52,561 nucleotides of DNA from Roseburia sp. (GTDB taxonomy: Bacteria > Bacillota > Clostridia > Lachnospirales > Lachnospiraceae), in contig JAMPIG010000013.1 in NCBI GenBank assembly GCA_023662875.1, positions 1 through 52,561 on the forward strand. The letters run 5' to 3'. The notes below the pieces were generated by a model, which was not told where the DNA came from, did no database searches, and saw nothing but the letters and a program-made list of their open reading frames with translations. A program made the translations under genes and the position numbers. Positions 22,553 through 31,482 of this stretch are shown piece after piece. The stretch's first letter is position 1. Every line of letters starts with the position of its first letter.

Positions 22553-23299
22553 TTAAAGCCTCCCTTTCCTGCGACTTTTTCTCTCTTCTTCAAAGATATA
22601 CTGGATGATTTCCTCTCTTGTATCCAAATCCATATTATAATACTGCACACGGTGCTCCCAGACTCCATGGCGGTTCTCCAGCTCCCGGACGCTGATCACC
22701 TTCCCGATGACCTCAAACTTCTTCTGTTCTTCGCCCCGCAGCAGATGATAATTAATATAAAGCAGCTGCTCCGGCTCATACTTCTGGCTGGAAAGGAACC
22801 GCAGACCGCCGCCGCTGATATCGACGATAACGCTCTGCTTTAAGGGAAGCCCCGGCGTCAGTCCGTAATTGGAATTATTCTCCAGAGCCTTTACCTCGTT
22901 GTTCGACAGGTTCCGGGAATTCATCTCGATCGCGCAGCTGAAGCGGTAATATTCCCGTCTCTGGTGTTTCCGCAGATTGCTGGTCAGCTCCGCCACAATG
23001 ATATAGACATTGTTGCTCTTATACCGATCCGTGATCTGCGCAAAGCACTGATACAATCCGTTGTCCGTATAGAAGACAAAGTCATACTCGGCATCCACGG
23101 GGAGCAGGATCAGCTTGCTCTTCTCCATGGGCATCACGATCTCCAGCGTGTCCTCCGACAGAATACTGTGTACCCTGGTTCGGTAGACCTTTCCCCGATC
23201 GATAATTTCCCGCTCGGCCCCTTCTTCCGGTACGTCCTCATTTCTCTCTACCGCCTGCAGCTCCACCCTGTTTCCGACTGTCACAAATTTTGAAAGCAT
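22553..23299 (-). CDS. PilZ flagellar brake protein (YcgR/YpfA-like)
   Basis: The protein has 248 residues. An N-terminal YcgR-like domain (about 1-105) is followed by a PilZ domain with the c-di-GMP-binding RxxxR motif (R115-R119 in HQRREYYRF) and DISGGG (160-165). Such proteins slow or stop flagellar rotation by contacting the stator or rotor at high c-di-GMP. It lies between flhG and cheB, as in other clostridial fla/che operons. The intact binding motifs indicate a functional c-di-GMP receptor. Confidence 0.9.
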   Translation of the reverse strand: MLSKFVTVGNRVELQAVERNEDVPEEGAEREIIDRGKVYRTRVHSILSEDTLEIVMPMEKSKLILLPVDAEYDFVFYTDNGLYQCFAQITDRYKSNNVYIIVAELTSNLRKHQRREYYRFSCAIEMNSRNLSNNEVKALENNSNYGLTPGLPLKQSVIVDISGGGLRFLSSQKYEPEQLLYINYHLLRGEEQKKFEVIGKVISVRELENRHGVWEHRVQYYNMDLDTREEIIQYIFEEERKSRRKGRL

Positions 23300-23325
23300 C
23301 TTTTCTCACCGTCCTATATCCAGAT

Positions 23326-24198
23326 TTATTTTTTCCCTGTCAAAATATGGGAGAAGAACGCAGCCATTCCCCTTCTCGGCTGCCTCTCCGTCTCTTCCTT
23401 CCCCTCCAGCCTCTGGGCCATCCGCTCGTAGGCCAAAGCGGATTTCGCCATGGGATTCTGAAGAGAGACCGGCACCTGCTGCATCACCGCCCGGGACAGG
23501 TACACATCCTCCGGGATAAACCCCAGATATACCATGGGAATCTTCAGATACCGCGTCACCACCGCGTTCAGCTTGCTGAAAAGAACGTTGGCTTCCTCCC
23601 CCTTCTCCACCCGGTTCGCCACCATCTTAACCTTTGTCGTCTCCTCCTCGAAGCGGGGATGTCGGTACAGGGCCTTCAGCAGAGAGTAGGAGTCTGTGAT
23701 AGAGGTGGGCTCCGGCGTCGTCACAAGCAGGATCTCCCCGCTTGCCACCAGAAATTCCAGCACAGCGTCCGAAATCCCCGCTCCCGTATCGATCAGGATA
23801 ATGTCCGCAAGCTGATCCAGCTGTACCAGGTTCTGGATGATGTAGGAAAGATAATCCCGGCTCAGATTCGACATACCTACGATTCCGCTGCCCCCGGAAA
23901 TAAAACCAACCTCCATGGGCCCCCAGGTAATGATCTCCCGGATATTCTTCCCCTGGTAAATCAGGTCGCAGAGATTGTGCTTCGGCACAGCGCCGAACAT
24001 AATCTCGATATTGGCAAGCCCGAAATCCGCGTCCAGAATAATGACTCTCTTCCCCATCTTCCGAAACTGAATCGCAAGATTGATCGCCGTGTTGGACTTC
24101 CCCACGCCGCCCTTTCCGCTGGTCACCGTGATCACCCGCGCCAGTGGCCTGGCCTGCTGGCTTGCCTTGATAACCCGCAATTGTTCCGCCTGATCCAT
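23326..24198 (-). CDS. flhG: Flagellar number/placement ATPase FlhG (YlxH, MinD family)
   Basis: The protein has 290 residues. The deviant Walker A VTSGKGGVGKSNTAINLA (25-42), the switch ILDADFGLANIEIMFG and IILIDTGAGIS mark the MinD/ParA-like FlhG group. The N-terminus DQAEQLRVI carries the conserved helix that activates FlhF GTPase. It controls flagellar number and assembly site. It lies 15 bases after flhF and 26 before the PilZ gene. Confidence 0.95.
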   Translation of the reverse strand: MDQAEQLRVIKASQQARPLARVITVTSGKGGVGKSNTAINLAIQFRKMGKRVIILDADFGLANIEIMFGAVPKHNLCDLIYQGKNIREIITWGPMEVGFISGGSGIVGMSNLSRDYLSYIIQNLVQLDQLADIILIDTGAGISDAVLEFLVASGEILLVTTPEPTSITDSYSLLKALYRHPRFEEETTKVKMVANRVEKGEEANVLFSKLNAVVTRYLKIPMVYLGFIPEDVYLSRAVMQQVPVSLQNPMAKSALAYERMAQRLEGKEETERQPRRGMAAFFSHILTGKK

Positions 24199-24213
24199 TT
24201 CCCCCCTCCTCTC

Positions 24214-25446
24214 CTAGTGTTTTGAGCTCAACAGCTGCTTCACCGTCTTCTGCGGATTAAACAGCTCGATATCGTCCGGTACGTTCTGTCCCAGCGTCAC
24301 ATAAGCGATCTCCGACTCCGTAAACTGCTTTACGTTCAGCATATTCCCCAGATTCGTCGTCTCGTCCAGCTTTGTGAAGATCAGCTGATAGTCCGTAAGC
24401 TTTTTATAGCTGGCGGCAATCCTGGTAAGATCCTTGTATTTCGTAGTGGCCGCAAGCACCAGAAAGGCCTGATACTCCCCCGCCTCCGCAACGGCCCCCA
24501 GCAGGCGCTTCATCTTCTCCAGAAGCTCCTCGTTCTGGTAGGAATGCCCCGCCGTGTCAATAAAGATATAATCAAAGTCCCGAAAGCTTAAGATCGCCGC
24601 CTTGGCCTCCTCCTCCGTATAGACGACCCGGAAGGGTACTTCCAGAATATTGGCGTAGGTCCTCAGCTGCTCCGCCGCCGCGATCCGGTAGGTGTCCGCC
24701 GTCAGAAGCGCCACCTTCTTTTTCTCCTCCATCGCGAAGTGACTGGCGATCTTGGCGATCGTGGTCGTCTTGCCCACCCCGGTCGGCCCCATAAACAGCA
24801 GCGTCCTGGGCCCGTTCTCCGCCGGGCGAATCCCGTCCGCCCTGCCGAACTTCAGCACCATCTTCTGGTAAACATTCGCCAGGATATAGTCAAAGGGAAG
24901 GTTGGGCTTCTTCGCCTTCTCCGCGTCCTCCATAATCTGGTTGGCATACTTTTCGTCCACCTCGTTCTCCAGCATGGTATTGTACAGCAGACGCATAAAT
25001 TTCTTCTGCTCCTGATCCTCTTCCTCGACCGGCTCCTTCTCCTCCTCCGGTACCTCCGCCGTCTCCTGGGACGCCTGCTCCGCCCGGGCCTCCTCCTGCT
25101 GGAAACGGTTTACCAGCAGCGTCTGAAGGCTGTCAAGCTTCTTCTCGATATTCCGGGAGCCCTCGCCCACCGCCGTCGCGGGGCCGGACATCCCTCCCGG
25201 CTGCTCCGCCTGTCTCTCCGCCGGGCGGACAGCCTCCCTGGGCTTCTCTCTGGGCGGCGCGCTGACGGAGTCGCTGTCCTCCTCCAGGGCCACGGTTACC
25301 TCGACCTGCTTTCCCCCGAAAATACCCGCGAAGCCCTTCTTTTTCGTGTTTTTTACATTCATCACGACGACGCCTGCTCCCAGCTCCTTCTTCGCCGCCT
25401 CGATCGCCTCTTCCTCAGTCCTTGCCGAAAATCTCTTGATAATCAT
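24214..25446 (-). CDS. flhF: Flagellar biosynthesis SRP-like GTPase FlhF
   Basis: The protein has 410 residues. The N-terminal basic/variable region has a long acidic, Gln-rich linker (about 60-150). The SRP-type NG domain carries the P-loop GPTGVGKTT (220-228), LLTADTYRIAAAEQLRTYA, IFIDTAGHS and FTKLDETTNLG. It marks the site of flagellar assembly. Its ATG shares one base with the flhA stop (TAATG), and flhG follows closely. Confidence 0.96.
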   Translation of the reverse strand: MIIKRFSARTEEEAIEAAKKELGAGVVVMNVKNTKKKGFAGIFGGKQVEVTVALEEDSDSVSAPPREKPREAVRPAERQAEQPGGMSGPATAVGEGSRNIEKKLDSLQTLLVNRFQQEEARAEQASQETAEVPEEEKEPVEEEDQEQKKFMRLLYNTMLENEVDEKYANQIMEDAEKAKKPNLPFDYILANVYQKMVLKFGRADGIRPAENGPRTLLFMGPTGVGKTTTIAKIASHFAMEEKKKVALLTADTYRIAAAEQLRTYANILEVPFRVVYTEEEAKAAILSFRDFDYIFIDTAGHSYQNEELLEKMKRLLGAVAEAGEYQAFLVLAATTKYKDLTRIAASYKKLTDYQLIFTKLDETTNLGNMLNVKQFTESEIAYVTLGQNVPDDIELFNPQKTVKQLLSSKH

Positions 25447-27491
25447 TATGCCGTCACCATCCCTACCGATTGTAATTCAACGTTCGATTCCACCTCGTTG
25501 TAGGATACCACAACAAGCTCCTTATAATAGTCCTCCGTCAGGCGCTTGAAATACATACGCACAATGGGAGAGGTAATGATAATAGGACTCTTGCCCAGAT
25601 TCTCCAGCTTCTGAACCTCTTTCCCCACCGAATCGATAATCGCCCGGGAACGGTTGGGATCCAGATTCAGAAAGGCCCCGCTCTCCGTCTGCTTGACGCT
25701 GCCCATAATCTCCTGCTCCACCTTCGGATCCAGGGTCACGACGCTGGTCGTCTCGTTGGGCGGAAAATACTTCGTGGAGATCGCCCGCTTCAGGCTCTGG
25801 CGCACATACTCCGTCAGGATATCCGTATCTCGCGTGGTCGGCGCGTAATCCGCCAGGGTCTCCATAACCGTAAGCAGATCCCGTATGGAGATTCCTTCCC
25901 TCAGAAGGTTCTGCAAAACCTTCTGGATCTCGCCCAGCCCCAGCAGCTTCGGCACAAGCTCCTCCACAAGCGAAGGATTGCTCTCCTTCATATTGTTCAC
26001 CAGATTCTGCACATCCTGCCGCGTCAGCAGCTCCGAGATGTGCTGTCTTATAATCTCCGTCAGATGGGTCGCGATGATGGAGGGCGGGTCTACCACCGTG
26101 TAGCCCAGGCTCTCCGCCCGCTCCCGCTGTCCCTCCGTAATCCAGATCGCCGGCAGATGGAAGGACGGCTCGTAGGTCGGGATACCCGTGATTTCCTCCT
26201 CCACATACCCCGGATTCATCGCCATATAGTGGTCAAAGAGGATCTCTCCCTCGCTGACCTGGATTCCCTTGATCTTAATAATATACTGGTTGGGGTTCAG
26301 CTGAATATTGTCCCGCAGTCGGATGATCGGCACGACCGTACCAAGCTCCAGCGCAATCTGCCTTCGGATCATGACCACTCGATCCAGCAGGTCGCCGCCC
26401 TGGTTCACATCCGCCAGGGGGATGATGCCGTATCCGAACTCCAGCTCGATCGGGTCGACCTGAAGCAGGCTGTTCACATTCTCCGGCTGGCGGATTTCCT
26501 CGGCCGCCGCCTCCTCCTGGTCTACCTCCTGCTCGATTCCCGCCGTCTCCAGATTCGAGGCGATGAGCCGTCCGCCCACGATAAAGAGCATTCCCATTCC
26601 CACGAAAAGGATGGTGTTCAGCTCCGTCGCCACGCCCAGGAAGGCGAGCGTCGCCCCCACCAGGTACATGACCTTGGGGACGCCGAAGATCTGCCGGATC
26701 AGGGTCGGGCCGAAGTCCGCCTCCTTGCCGCCCTTCGTCACCAGGATACCGGTGGCAAGGGAAATCAGCAGGGAAGGAATCTGGCTCACCAGGCCGTCAC
26801 CGATCGTCAGAATCCCGTAGGTATTCAGGGCGGTGGAAATATCGGTTCCGCCCCGCAGCATTCCCATGGCAATCCCGCCCACCAGGTTGATCACAGTCAG
26901 CAGGAGCCCTGCGATCGCGTCTCCCTTTACATATTTCACGGCACCGTCCATGGAGCCGAAGAAGCTGGCCTCCAGCTGAATCTTCTCTCTTCTGGCCTTG
27001 GCCTCCTTATCGTCGATGGCTCCCGTATTCAGGTCGGCGTCGATCGCCATCTGCTTTCCGGGCATGGCGTCCAGCGTAAACCTCGCCGTTACCTCCGCCA
27101 CACGCTCGGATCCCTTGTTGATGACCAGAAACTGAATCAGGATCAGGATGATAAAGATGATGGCGCCCACGATCAGGTCGCCGCCTCCCACAAACCTTCC
27201 GAAGGTCTTTACCACGTTTCCGGAGTTTCCCGTCGTCAGGATCAGCCTGGTCGAGGAAACGTTCATGGCGATCCGGAAGATCGTCGTAAAGAGCAGGATC
27301 GTCGGGAAATAGGACAGATCCAGCACTTCCTTCGTAAACATACAGACGAAAAGGATCGTAAAACCGATGGCGATGTTAAACGCCATAAAAACGTCCAGAA
27401 TCGAACCGTTCAGAGTGACGAGAAACATGATAAACGCGATCAGCATATAAATCGCAACCATCGCGTCTGTCTTTGCAAGTCTTGTCGTCAT
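25446..27491 (-). CDS. flhA: Flagellar export gate protein FlhA
   Basis: The protein has 681 residues. About eight membrane segments in the first 300 residues include the conserved FHIPEP-type loop (SYFPTILLFTTIFRIAMNVS, then the DAMPGKQMAID motif). A large cytosolic domain follows that docks export chaperones and forms the nonameric ring. It is the largest export-gate component. It is separated from flhB upstream by a 168-base palindrome-rich gap, unlike the tight spacing elsewhere, and overlaps flhF by one base. Confidence 0.97.
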   Translation of the reverse strand: MTTRLAKTDAMVAIYMLIAFIMFLVTLNGSILDVFMAFNIAIGFTILFVCMFTKEVLDLSYFPTILLFTTIFRIAMNVSSTRLILTTGNSGNVVKTFGRFVGGGDLIVGAIIFIILILIQFLVINKGSERVAEVTARFTLDAMPGKQMAIDADLNTGAIDDKEAKARREKIQLEASFFGSMDGAVKYVKGDAIAGLLLTVINLVGGIAMGMLRGGTDISTALNTYGILTIGDGLVSQIPSLLISLATGILVTKGGKEADFGPTLIRQIFGVPKVMYLVGATLAFLGVATELNTILFVGMGMLFIVGGRLIASNLETAGIEQEVDQEEAAAEEIRQPENVNSLLQVDPIELEFGYGIIPLADVNQGGDLLDRVVMIRRQIALELGTVVPIIRLRDNIQLNPNQYIIKIKGIQVSEGEILFDHYMAMNPGYVEEEITGIPTYEPSFHLPAIWITEGQRERAESLGYTVVDPPSIIATHLTEIIRQHISELLTRQDVQNLVNNMKESNPSLVEELVPKLLGLGEIQKVLQNLLREGISIRDLLTVMETLADYAPTTRDTDILTEYVRQSLKRAISTKYFPPNETTSVVTLDPKVEQEIMGSVKQTESGAFLNLDPNRSRAIIDSVGKEVQKLENLGKSPIIITSPIVRMYFKRLTEDYYKELVVVSYNEVESNVELQSVGMVTA

Positions 27492-27512
27492 CCGCTTCTC
27501 CTCCTTCTTCCT

Positions 27513-27660
27513 GAATTTCTACCGGAAGAATCGCTTTGCGATTCTTCCAGCTGCTTTAGCAGCTTGTGAGACTTAGAATTTCTCCGCGAAACAGCCAAGC
27601 CTGAGAATCAGGCTTTGTGCTGCTGCGCGCAAATTGTCGAAGACAATTCGAAATTCTTCT
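27513..27660. repeat. Cluster of four perfect stem-loops in the flhB-flhA gap
   Basis: Four adjacent palindromes: 27524-27548 (11-base stem, TTT loop), 27549-27564 (7-base stem, TT), 27597-27615 (8-base stem, GAA) and 27632-27648 (7-base stem, GAA). GAATTTCT occurs at 27513-27520 and 27576-27583, with a similar sequence inverted near 27650-27659. There is no U-tract. It looks like a composite short repeat element rather than a terminator. Confidence 0.7.
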
Positions 27661-28769
27661 CACAATTTCCCTTGTAAGTGATATACAAACGCCAGAACCT
27701 CCGCCACCGCCTGATACAGCTCCGGCGGCACCGTCTGCCCGATCTCCACATTGGCGTACAGCATACGGGCCAACGGCTTGTTCTCCACGATTTCAATCTT
27801 ATTTTCCTTCGCGACCTCGCGGATCTTCAGCGCCATATAATCCTCGCCCTTCGCCAGGACAACCGGCGCGTCCGCCACCTCCGGGTCGTACTTGATCGCC
27901 ACCGCGTAGTGGGTGGGGTTTGTGATGACTACATCCGCCTGGGGAAGATCCTGCATCATCCGGCGTCTGGAAGCCTCCCGCATCTTCTGGCGGATCTGCC
28001 CCTTGATCTGCGGATCTCCTTCCATCTGCTTGTATTCTTCCTTGATCTCCTGCTTCGTCATCTTCATGTCGTTGTTGAACTTGACCTTCTGGTAGGCGAA
28101 ATCCGCCAGGGCGATCACCATATACAGAGCGGCGATCCGAATCCCCAGATCCGTCACAACCTCGGCCGCAAGGCCGATCGCCTGCATCATCGGCATATCG
28201 TATACCAACAATAACAGCGCCCACTTATCCTTCAGATAAGTATAACAGATATAAATGATCAAACCGATCTTCGCGATGGACTTGATCAGCTCCACCACCG
28301 CGTTAACGGAAAAAATCTTTTTAAAGCCCTTCAGCGGATTGATCTTGCTGAACTTCGGCTGCAGCGGCTTCAGAGTGGGCTTCCACTTTACCTGCGCCAC
28401 GTCGCTGACAAAGGCTACCAGGAAACCTACGCCTAAAATTGGCGCGATAATAATCAGCGTCTCCATCGCCATCATGGAAAAGACCGCCCGCACATCGCTC
28501 TCCGGCATATGTCCGCTATAATAGGTCGCCATGGCCGGGATCCGGTCGTAAGCGTTGGCGAATACTTCCATCAGCTGCACGCCGATATTGCCGACCCAGA
28601 GCTTCAGAATCAGGAACAGGGCCAGAAGCCCCAGTCCATTGGCGATCTCTCGGCTCTTTGCTACCTGCCCTTCCTTCCGGGCGTCCTCCAGCTTTTTCTG
28701 CGTGGCCGGCTCCGTCTTCTCGCCGCCCATGCCTTCCTTTGCAAAAAACTGCAGATTATATCGAATCAT
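27660..28769 (-). CDS. flhB: Flagellar export switch protein FlhB
   Basis: The protein has 369 residues. Four membrane segments and a cytoplasmic domain carry the autocleavage motif NPTH in DVVITNPTHYAVAIKYD. Autocleavage switches export specificity from rod/hook to filament substrates, together with FliK. The ATG overlaps the fliR stop by 4 bases. The stop lies at the edge of the palindrome cluster before flhA. Confidence 0.97.
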   Translation of the reverse strand: MIRYNLQFFAKEGMGGEKTEPATQKKLEDARKEGQVAKSREIANGLGLLALFLILKLWVGNIGVQLMEVFANAYDRIPAMATYYSGHMPESDVRAVFSMMAMETLIIIAPILGVGFLVAFVSDVAQVKWKPTLKPLQPKFSKINPLKGFKKIFSVNAVVELIKSIAKIGLIIYICYTYLKDKWALLLLVYDMPMMQAIGLAAEVVTDLGIRIAALYMVIALADFAYQKVKFNNDMKMTKQEIKEEYKQMEGDPQIKGQIRQKMREASRRRMMQDLPQADVVITNPTHYAVAIKYDPEVADAPVVLAKGEDYMALKIREVAKENKIEIVENKPLARMLYANVEIGQTVPPELYQAVAEVLAFVYHLQGKL

Positions 28770-29548
28770 TGAAGCGCTCCCACGAAGGTATCCAACATCG
28801 TTTTCATCTCCCGAAAAACAAAATCCGCAATTCCCGACAGCATCTCCGCCGTCAGAAACATCACCGCAAAGCCGGTCAGGATCTTCAGCTGAATTCCCAC
28901 CGCAAACATATTCATCTGGGGCGATACCTTCGCCAGGACGCCAAGGATCGCGTTCAGCAGCAGGATCGCACAGAATACCGGAAGGACGATCCTGAACCCG
29001 ATGATCACATAGTCCCCCAGAAACTGAATCACCGCGTCCGTCAGCCTGTCGCTGTGAAATACAGCGCCGCTCACCGGAATCAGGGTAAAGGTATCCGCCA
29101 GCGCCCGGAACAGATAACGGTACATTCCCGTAGCGATCAAAAGCATCATCAGCACATACTGGTAAAACACTCCTGTAATACTGCTGTTTTCCCGGGAGGT
29201 GGGATCCATAAGGGTTACCATGGAAAGTCCCGTCTCCATATCCGCGATCGAACCGGCGAAATTTACGATGGAGGTACAGATATTCGCCGCAAAACCGATC
29301 AACAGCCCTGCCAGCGCCTCCTTCATAACGATCACCGCGTACTCCAGGACAGTATCGTAGGCCGCAATCTCCGCCGGGGACAGAGCCTGGTACAAAAGCA
29401 TGGCGGTAAAAAAACTGATCCCCACCCTCACTCTGGTCGGCGTGTTCCGCATACTGAAAAACGGCGCTATGAAAACAAAGCAGGATACCCTGGTAAAAAT
29501 CAGCAGGAAATATTCCAGATCATAAATGGAAAACGAATACTGAATCAT
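28766..29548 (-). CDS. fliR: Flagellar export gate protein FliR
   Basis: The protein has 260 residues and about six hydrophobic segments, beginning YDLEYFLLIFTRVSCFVFIA with RVRVGISFF and LLIGFAANI blocks typical of FliR. It forms the export gate with FliP and FliQ in the MS ring. It follows fliQ by 18 bases and overlaps flhB by 4. Confidence 0.95.
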   Translation of the reverse strand: MIQYSFSIYDLEYFLLIFTRVSCFVFIAPFFSMRNTPTRVRVGISFFTAMLLYQALSPAEIAAYDTVLEYAVIVMKEALAGLLIGFAANICTSIVNFAGSIADMETGLSMVTLMDPTSRENSSITGVFYQYVLMMLLIATGMYRYLFRALADTFTLIPVSGAVFHSDRLTDAVIQFLGDYVIIGFRIVLPVFCAILLLNAILGVLAKVSPQMNMFAVGIQLKILTGFAVMFLTAEMLSGIADFVFREMKTMLDTFVGALQ

Positions 29549-29566
29549 AGTTTCCTTCCCGCTTTA

Positions 29567-29836
29567 TCAATGCCCGTACCGGCTGAAGGACGACCAAAGC
29601 TCCTTCATGAACTCCACCATGGAATTCATCATCCACGGCCCGAAAACAATCAGCGCCAGAAAGACGCAGATAATCTTCGGCACAAAGGTCAGCGTCTGCT
29701 CCTGGATCGAGGTCACTGTCTGGAAAATACTGATGACCAGTCCGATAATCAGCGATACCAGCAATACCGGCAGCGATACCTTGATGATTAAAAAGAGCGC
29801 GTCCCTGGCAATATCCGCCACAACATCCACCGTCAT
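29567..29836 (-). CDS. fliQ: Flagellar export gate protein FliQ
   Basis: The protein has 89 residues, the usual length. Two membrane hairpin helices (LFLIIKVSLPVLLVSLIIGL and FVPKIICVFLALIVFGPWM) flank the conserved ISIFQTVTSIQEQTL. It assembles with FliP and FliR. Spacing to fliP is 30 bases and to fliR 18. Confidence 0.95.
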   Translation of the reverse strand: MTVDVVADIARDALFLIIKVSLPVLLVSLIIGLVISIFQTVTSIQEQTLTFVPKIICVFLALIVFGPWMMNSMVEFMKELWSSFSRYGH

Positions 29837-29866
29837 CCCGTCACCTCACTTCCCTGAAACAGACCG

Positions 29867-30736
29867 TCAGTAAAAGGTCTTTACAAGCTCTCCGATCACA
29901 AATCCCCATCCGTCCGCCAGCACGAACAGCAGAATCTTAAACGGCATGGAGATCGTCGTCGGCGGCAGCATCATCATACCCATACTCATCAGGGTGGAAG
30001 CCACCACCATATCGATTACGATAAACGGTATATAGATCAAAAAGCCGATCCAGAAGGCCATCCGCAGCTCGCTCAGCAGAAAGCTGGGCAAAAGAACCGA
30101 CAGAGGAATGGTCTCATTCCTGCCGTCCCAGTCCACCCCCGCGATATCGATGAAGAGCTGGACGTCCTCCAACTGGGTCTGGGGGTACATGAACTCCCGC
30201 AGAGGCAGCACTCCCGCCTCAAAGGCCTCCTCCTGGGTAAGCTCCCCCGCCTCAAAGGGCTGGATCGCCTCGGCGTTAATCCGCTCCACGGTGGGCTGCA
30301 TGATGAAAAAGGTCAGGATCAGCGCCAGCCCGATCAGGATCTGGTTCGGCGGTGCCGTCTGCGTGTTCAGGGCCGCCCGGGTAAAGTGAAGCACGATGAT
30401 GATCCTGGTAAAGGAGGTCATCATGATGATAATGGTGGGGGCCAGGGAAATCAGCGTCAGGATCAGGAAGATCCGCAGCGCGCCGTTTACCTCGCCGTTT
30501 CCCTCGTTGTAGGTCAGGGTAAAGGTATTGCCGGTGTTCAGCTGCATCAGATCCTCAGGCGAATCGCTGGTCCCGGAAGGGTTCCTGAACGTGGACGTAT
30601 GCGTGTCGCCTGTCTGCTGTCCGGACGAGGCCTGCACCGCTATGGAATTTTGCATACACAATATGCCCACCGTAACCAGCAGGCATATCCATGTTATTAT
30701 TTGCTTAACCTTAAGCTTCTTCATCTGACTGACCAT
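29867..30736 (-). CDS. fliP: Flagellar export gate protein FliP
   Basis: The protein has 289 residues. A cleavable-looking signal sequence (ITWICLLVTVGILCMQ) is followed by a Ser/Thr-rich stretch and the FliP core: LTLISLAPTIIIMMTSFTRI, QTAPPNQILIGLALILTFFI and LPPTTISMPFKILLFVLADG. Five copies form the gate core. The start overlaps the end of fliO. ATG at 30736 or 30724 are both possible; GGGG lies directly before the first and 12 bases before the second. Confidence 0.95.
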   Translation of the reverse strand: MVSQMKKLKVKQIITWICLLVTVGILCMQNSIAVQASSGQQTGDTHTSTFRNPSGTSDSPEDLMQLNTGNTFTLTYNEGNGEVNGALRIFLILTLISLAPTIIIMMTSFTRIIIVLHFTRAALNTQTAPPNQILIGLALILTFFIMQPTVERINAEAIQPFEAGELTQEEAFEAGVLPLREFMYPQTQLEDVQLFIDIAGVDWDGRNETIPLSVLLPSFLLSELRMAFWIGFLIYIPFIVIDMVVASTLMSMGMMMLPPTTISMPFKILLFVLADGWGFVIGELVKTFY

Positions 30737-31109
30737 CCCCTGTATGAATCGATTCTGTTCCGGTTTTGCCCATAGCCTTCTCCAGAAAATCCCGGAAAGA
30801 AAAGCCCTGGGACTGGCTTCCGGTTTTCAGCTCCTCCCCGGAAATTATCCCCAGCAGCGTAACCGTATCCCTGCACACCGCGATCGCCGCATAGCTCTCT
30901 CCTATGCGGACGATCTGTATGTACTTATTGTTCGCGATACGGGCCGTCTCCATAACCTCGATATTCGTATTGGCGCTCTGCTGCTTCTGGTAGCCTGCGA
31001 TCCATTTTGTAACCAGGGCGGTCAGCGCCAGTACAAGGACAAACACGATCAGCACGGTAATAAACTGCGCATAAACATCCGTTGTTCCCGTCAAAAGAAT
31101 CGTCATCAA
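30711..31109 (-). CDS. fliO: Flagellar biosynthesis protein FliO
   Basis: The protein has 132 residues. One membrane segment (QFITVLIVFVLVLALTALVT) precedes a small cytoplasmic FliO/FliZ domain (IEVMETARIANNKYIQIVRI, CRDTVTLLGIISGEEL). It helps FliP fold and assemble. The ATG overlaps the cheY stop by 4 bases, and the end overlaps fliP. Assignment rests on layout and place. Confidence 0.88.
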   Translation of the reverse strand: MMTILLTGTTDVYAQFITVLIVFVLVLALTALVTKWIAGYQKQQSANTNIEVMETARIANNKYIQIVRIGESYAAIAVCRDTVTLLGIISGEELKTGSQSQGFSFRDFLEKAMGKTGTESIHTGDGQSDEEA

Positions 31110-31468
31110 TCAACAACCTTCTTCACAGCCTCAATCACGCGTTCCTGCTGGAAGGGCTTTACGATAAAATCCTTCGCCCCGGCCTGAATCGACTCGATTA
31201 CCATAGCCTGCTGTCCCATGGCAGAACACATAATGACCTTCGCGCTGGAATCTGCCTTCCGGATCTCCTTCAGGGCCTGGATCCCGTCCATCTCGGGCAT
31301 GGTGATATCCATCAGCACCGCGTCCGGCGACAGCTCCTTATACTTTTCCACCGCCTTCACGCCGTTCTCGGCCTCGCCTGCGACATTATAGCCGTTCTTG
31401 GTCAGAATGTCCTTGATCATCATTCTCATGAACGTCGCGTCGTCACAAATCAAAATATTTTTTGCCAT
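31106..31468 (-). CDS. cheY: Chemotaxis response regulator CheY
   Basis: The protein has 120 residues, a single receiver domain with ICDDATFMRMMIKDIL, Asp54 (AVLMDITMPEMDG), the Ser/Ala pair CSAMGQQ and FIVKPF. CheY-P binds FliM and FliY to bias rotation. It lies 14 bases after fliY, as in Bacillus and many Clostridia, and overlaps fliO by 4 bases. Confidence 0.96.
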   Translation of the reverse strand: MAKNILICDDATFMRMMIKDILTKNGYNVAGEAENGVKAVEKYKELSPDAVLMDITMPEMDGIQALKEIRKADSSAKVIMCSAMGQQAMVIESIQAGAKDFIVKPFQQERVIEAVKKVVD

Positions 31469-31482
31469 TCGTAACTTTCCTC

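Noticed and set aside
26040..27569. Long plus-strand open frame opposite flhA
   Set aside because: Antisense shadow of a strongly conserved gene; composition is Arg/His/Asp-rich and no family is recognisable.
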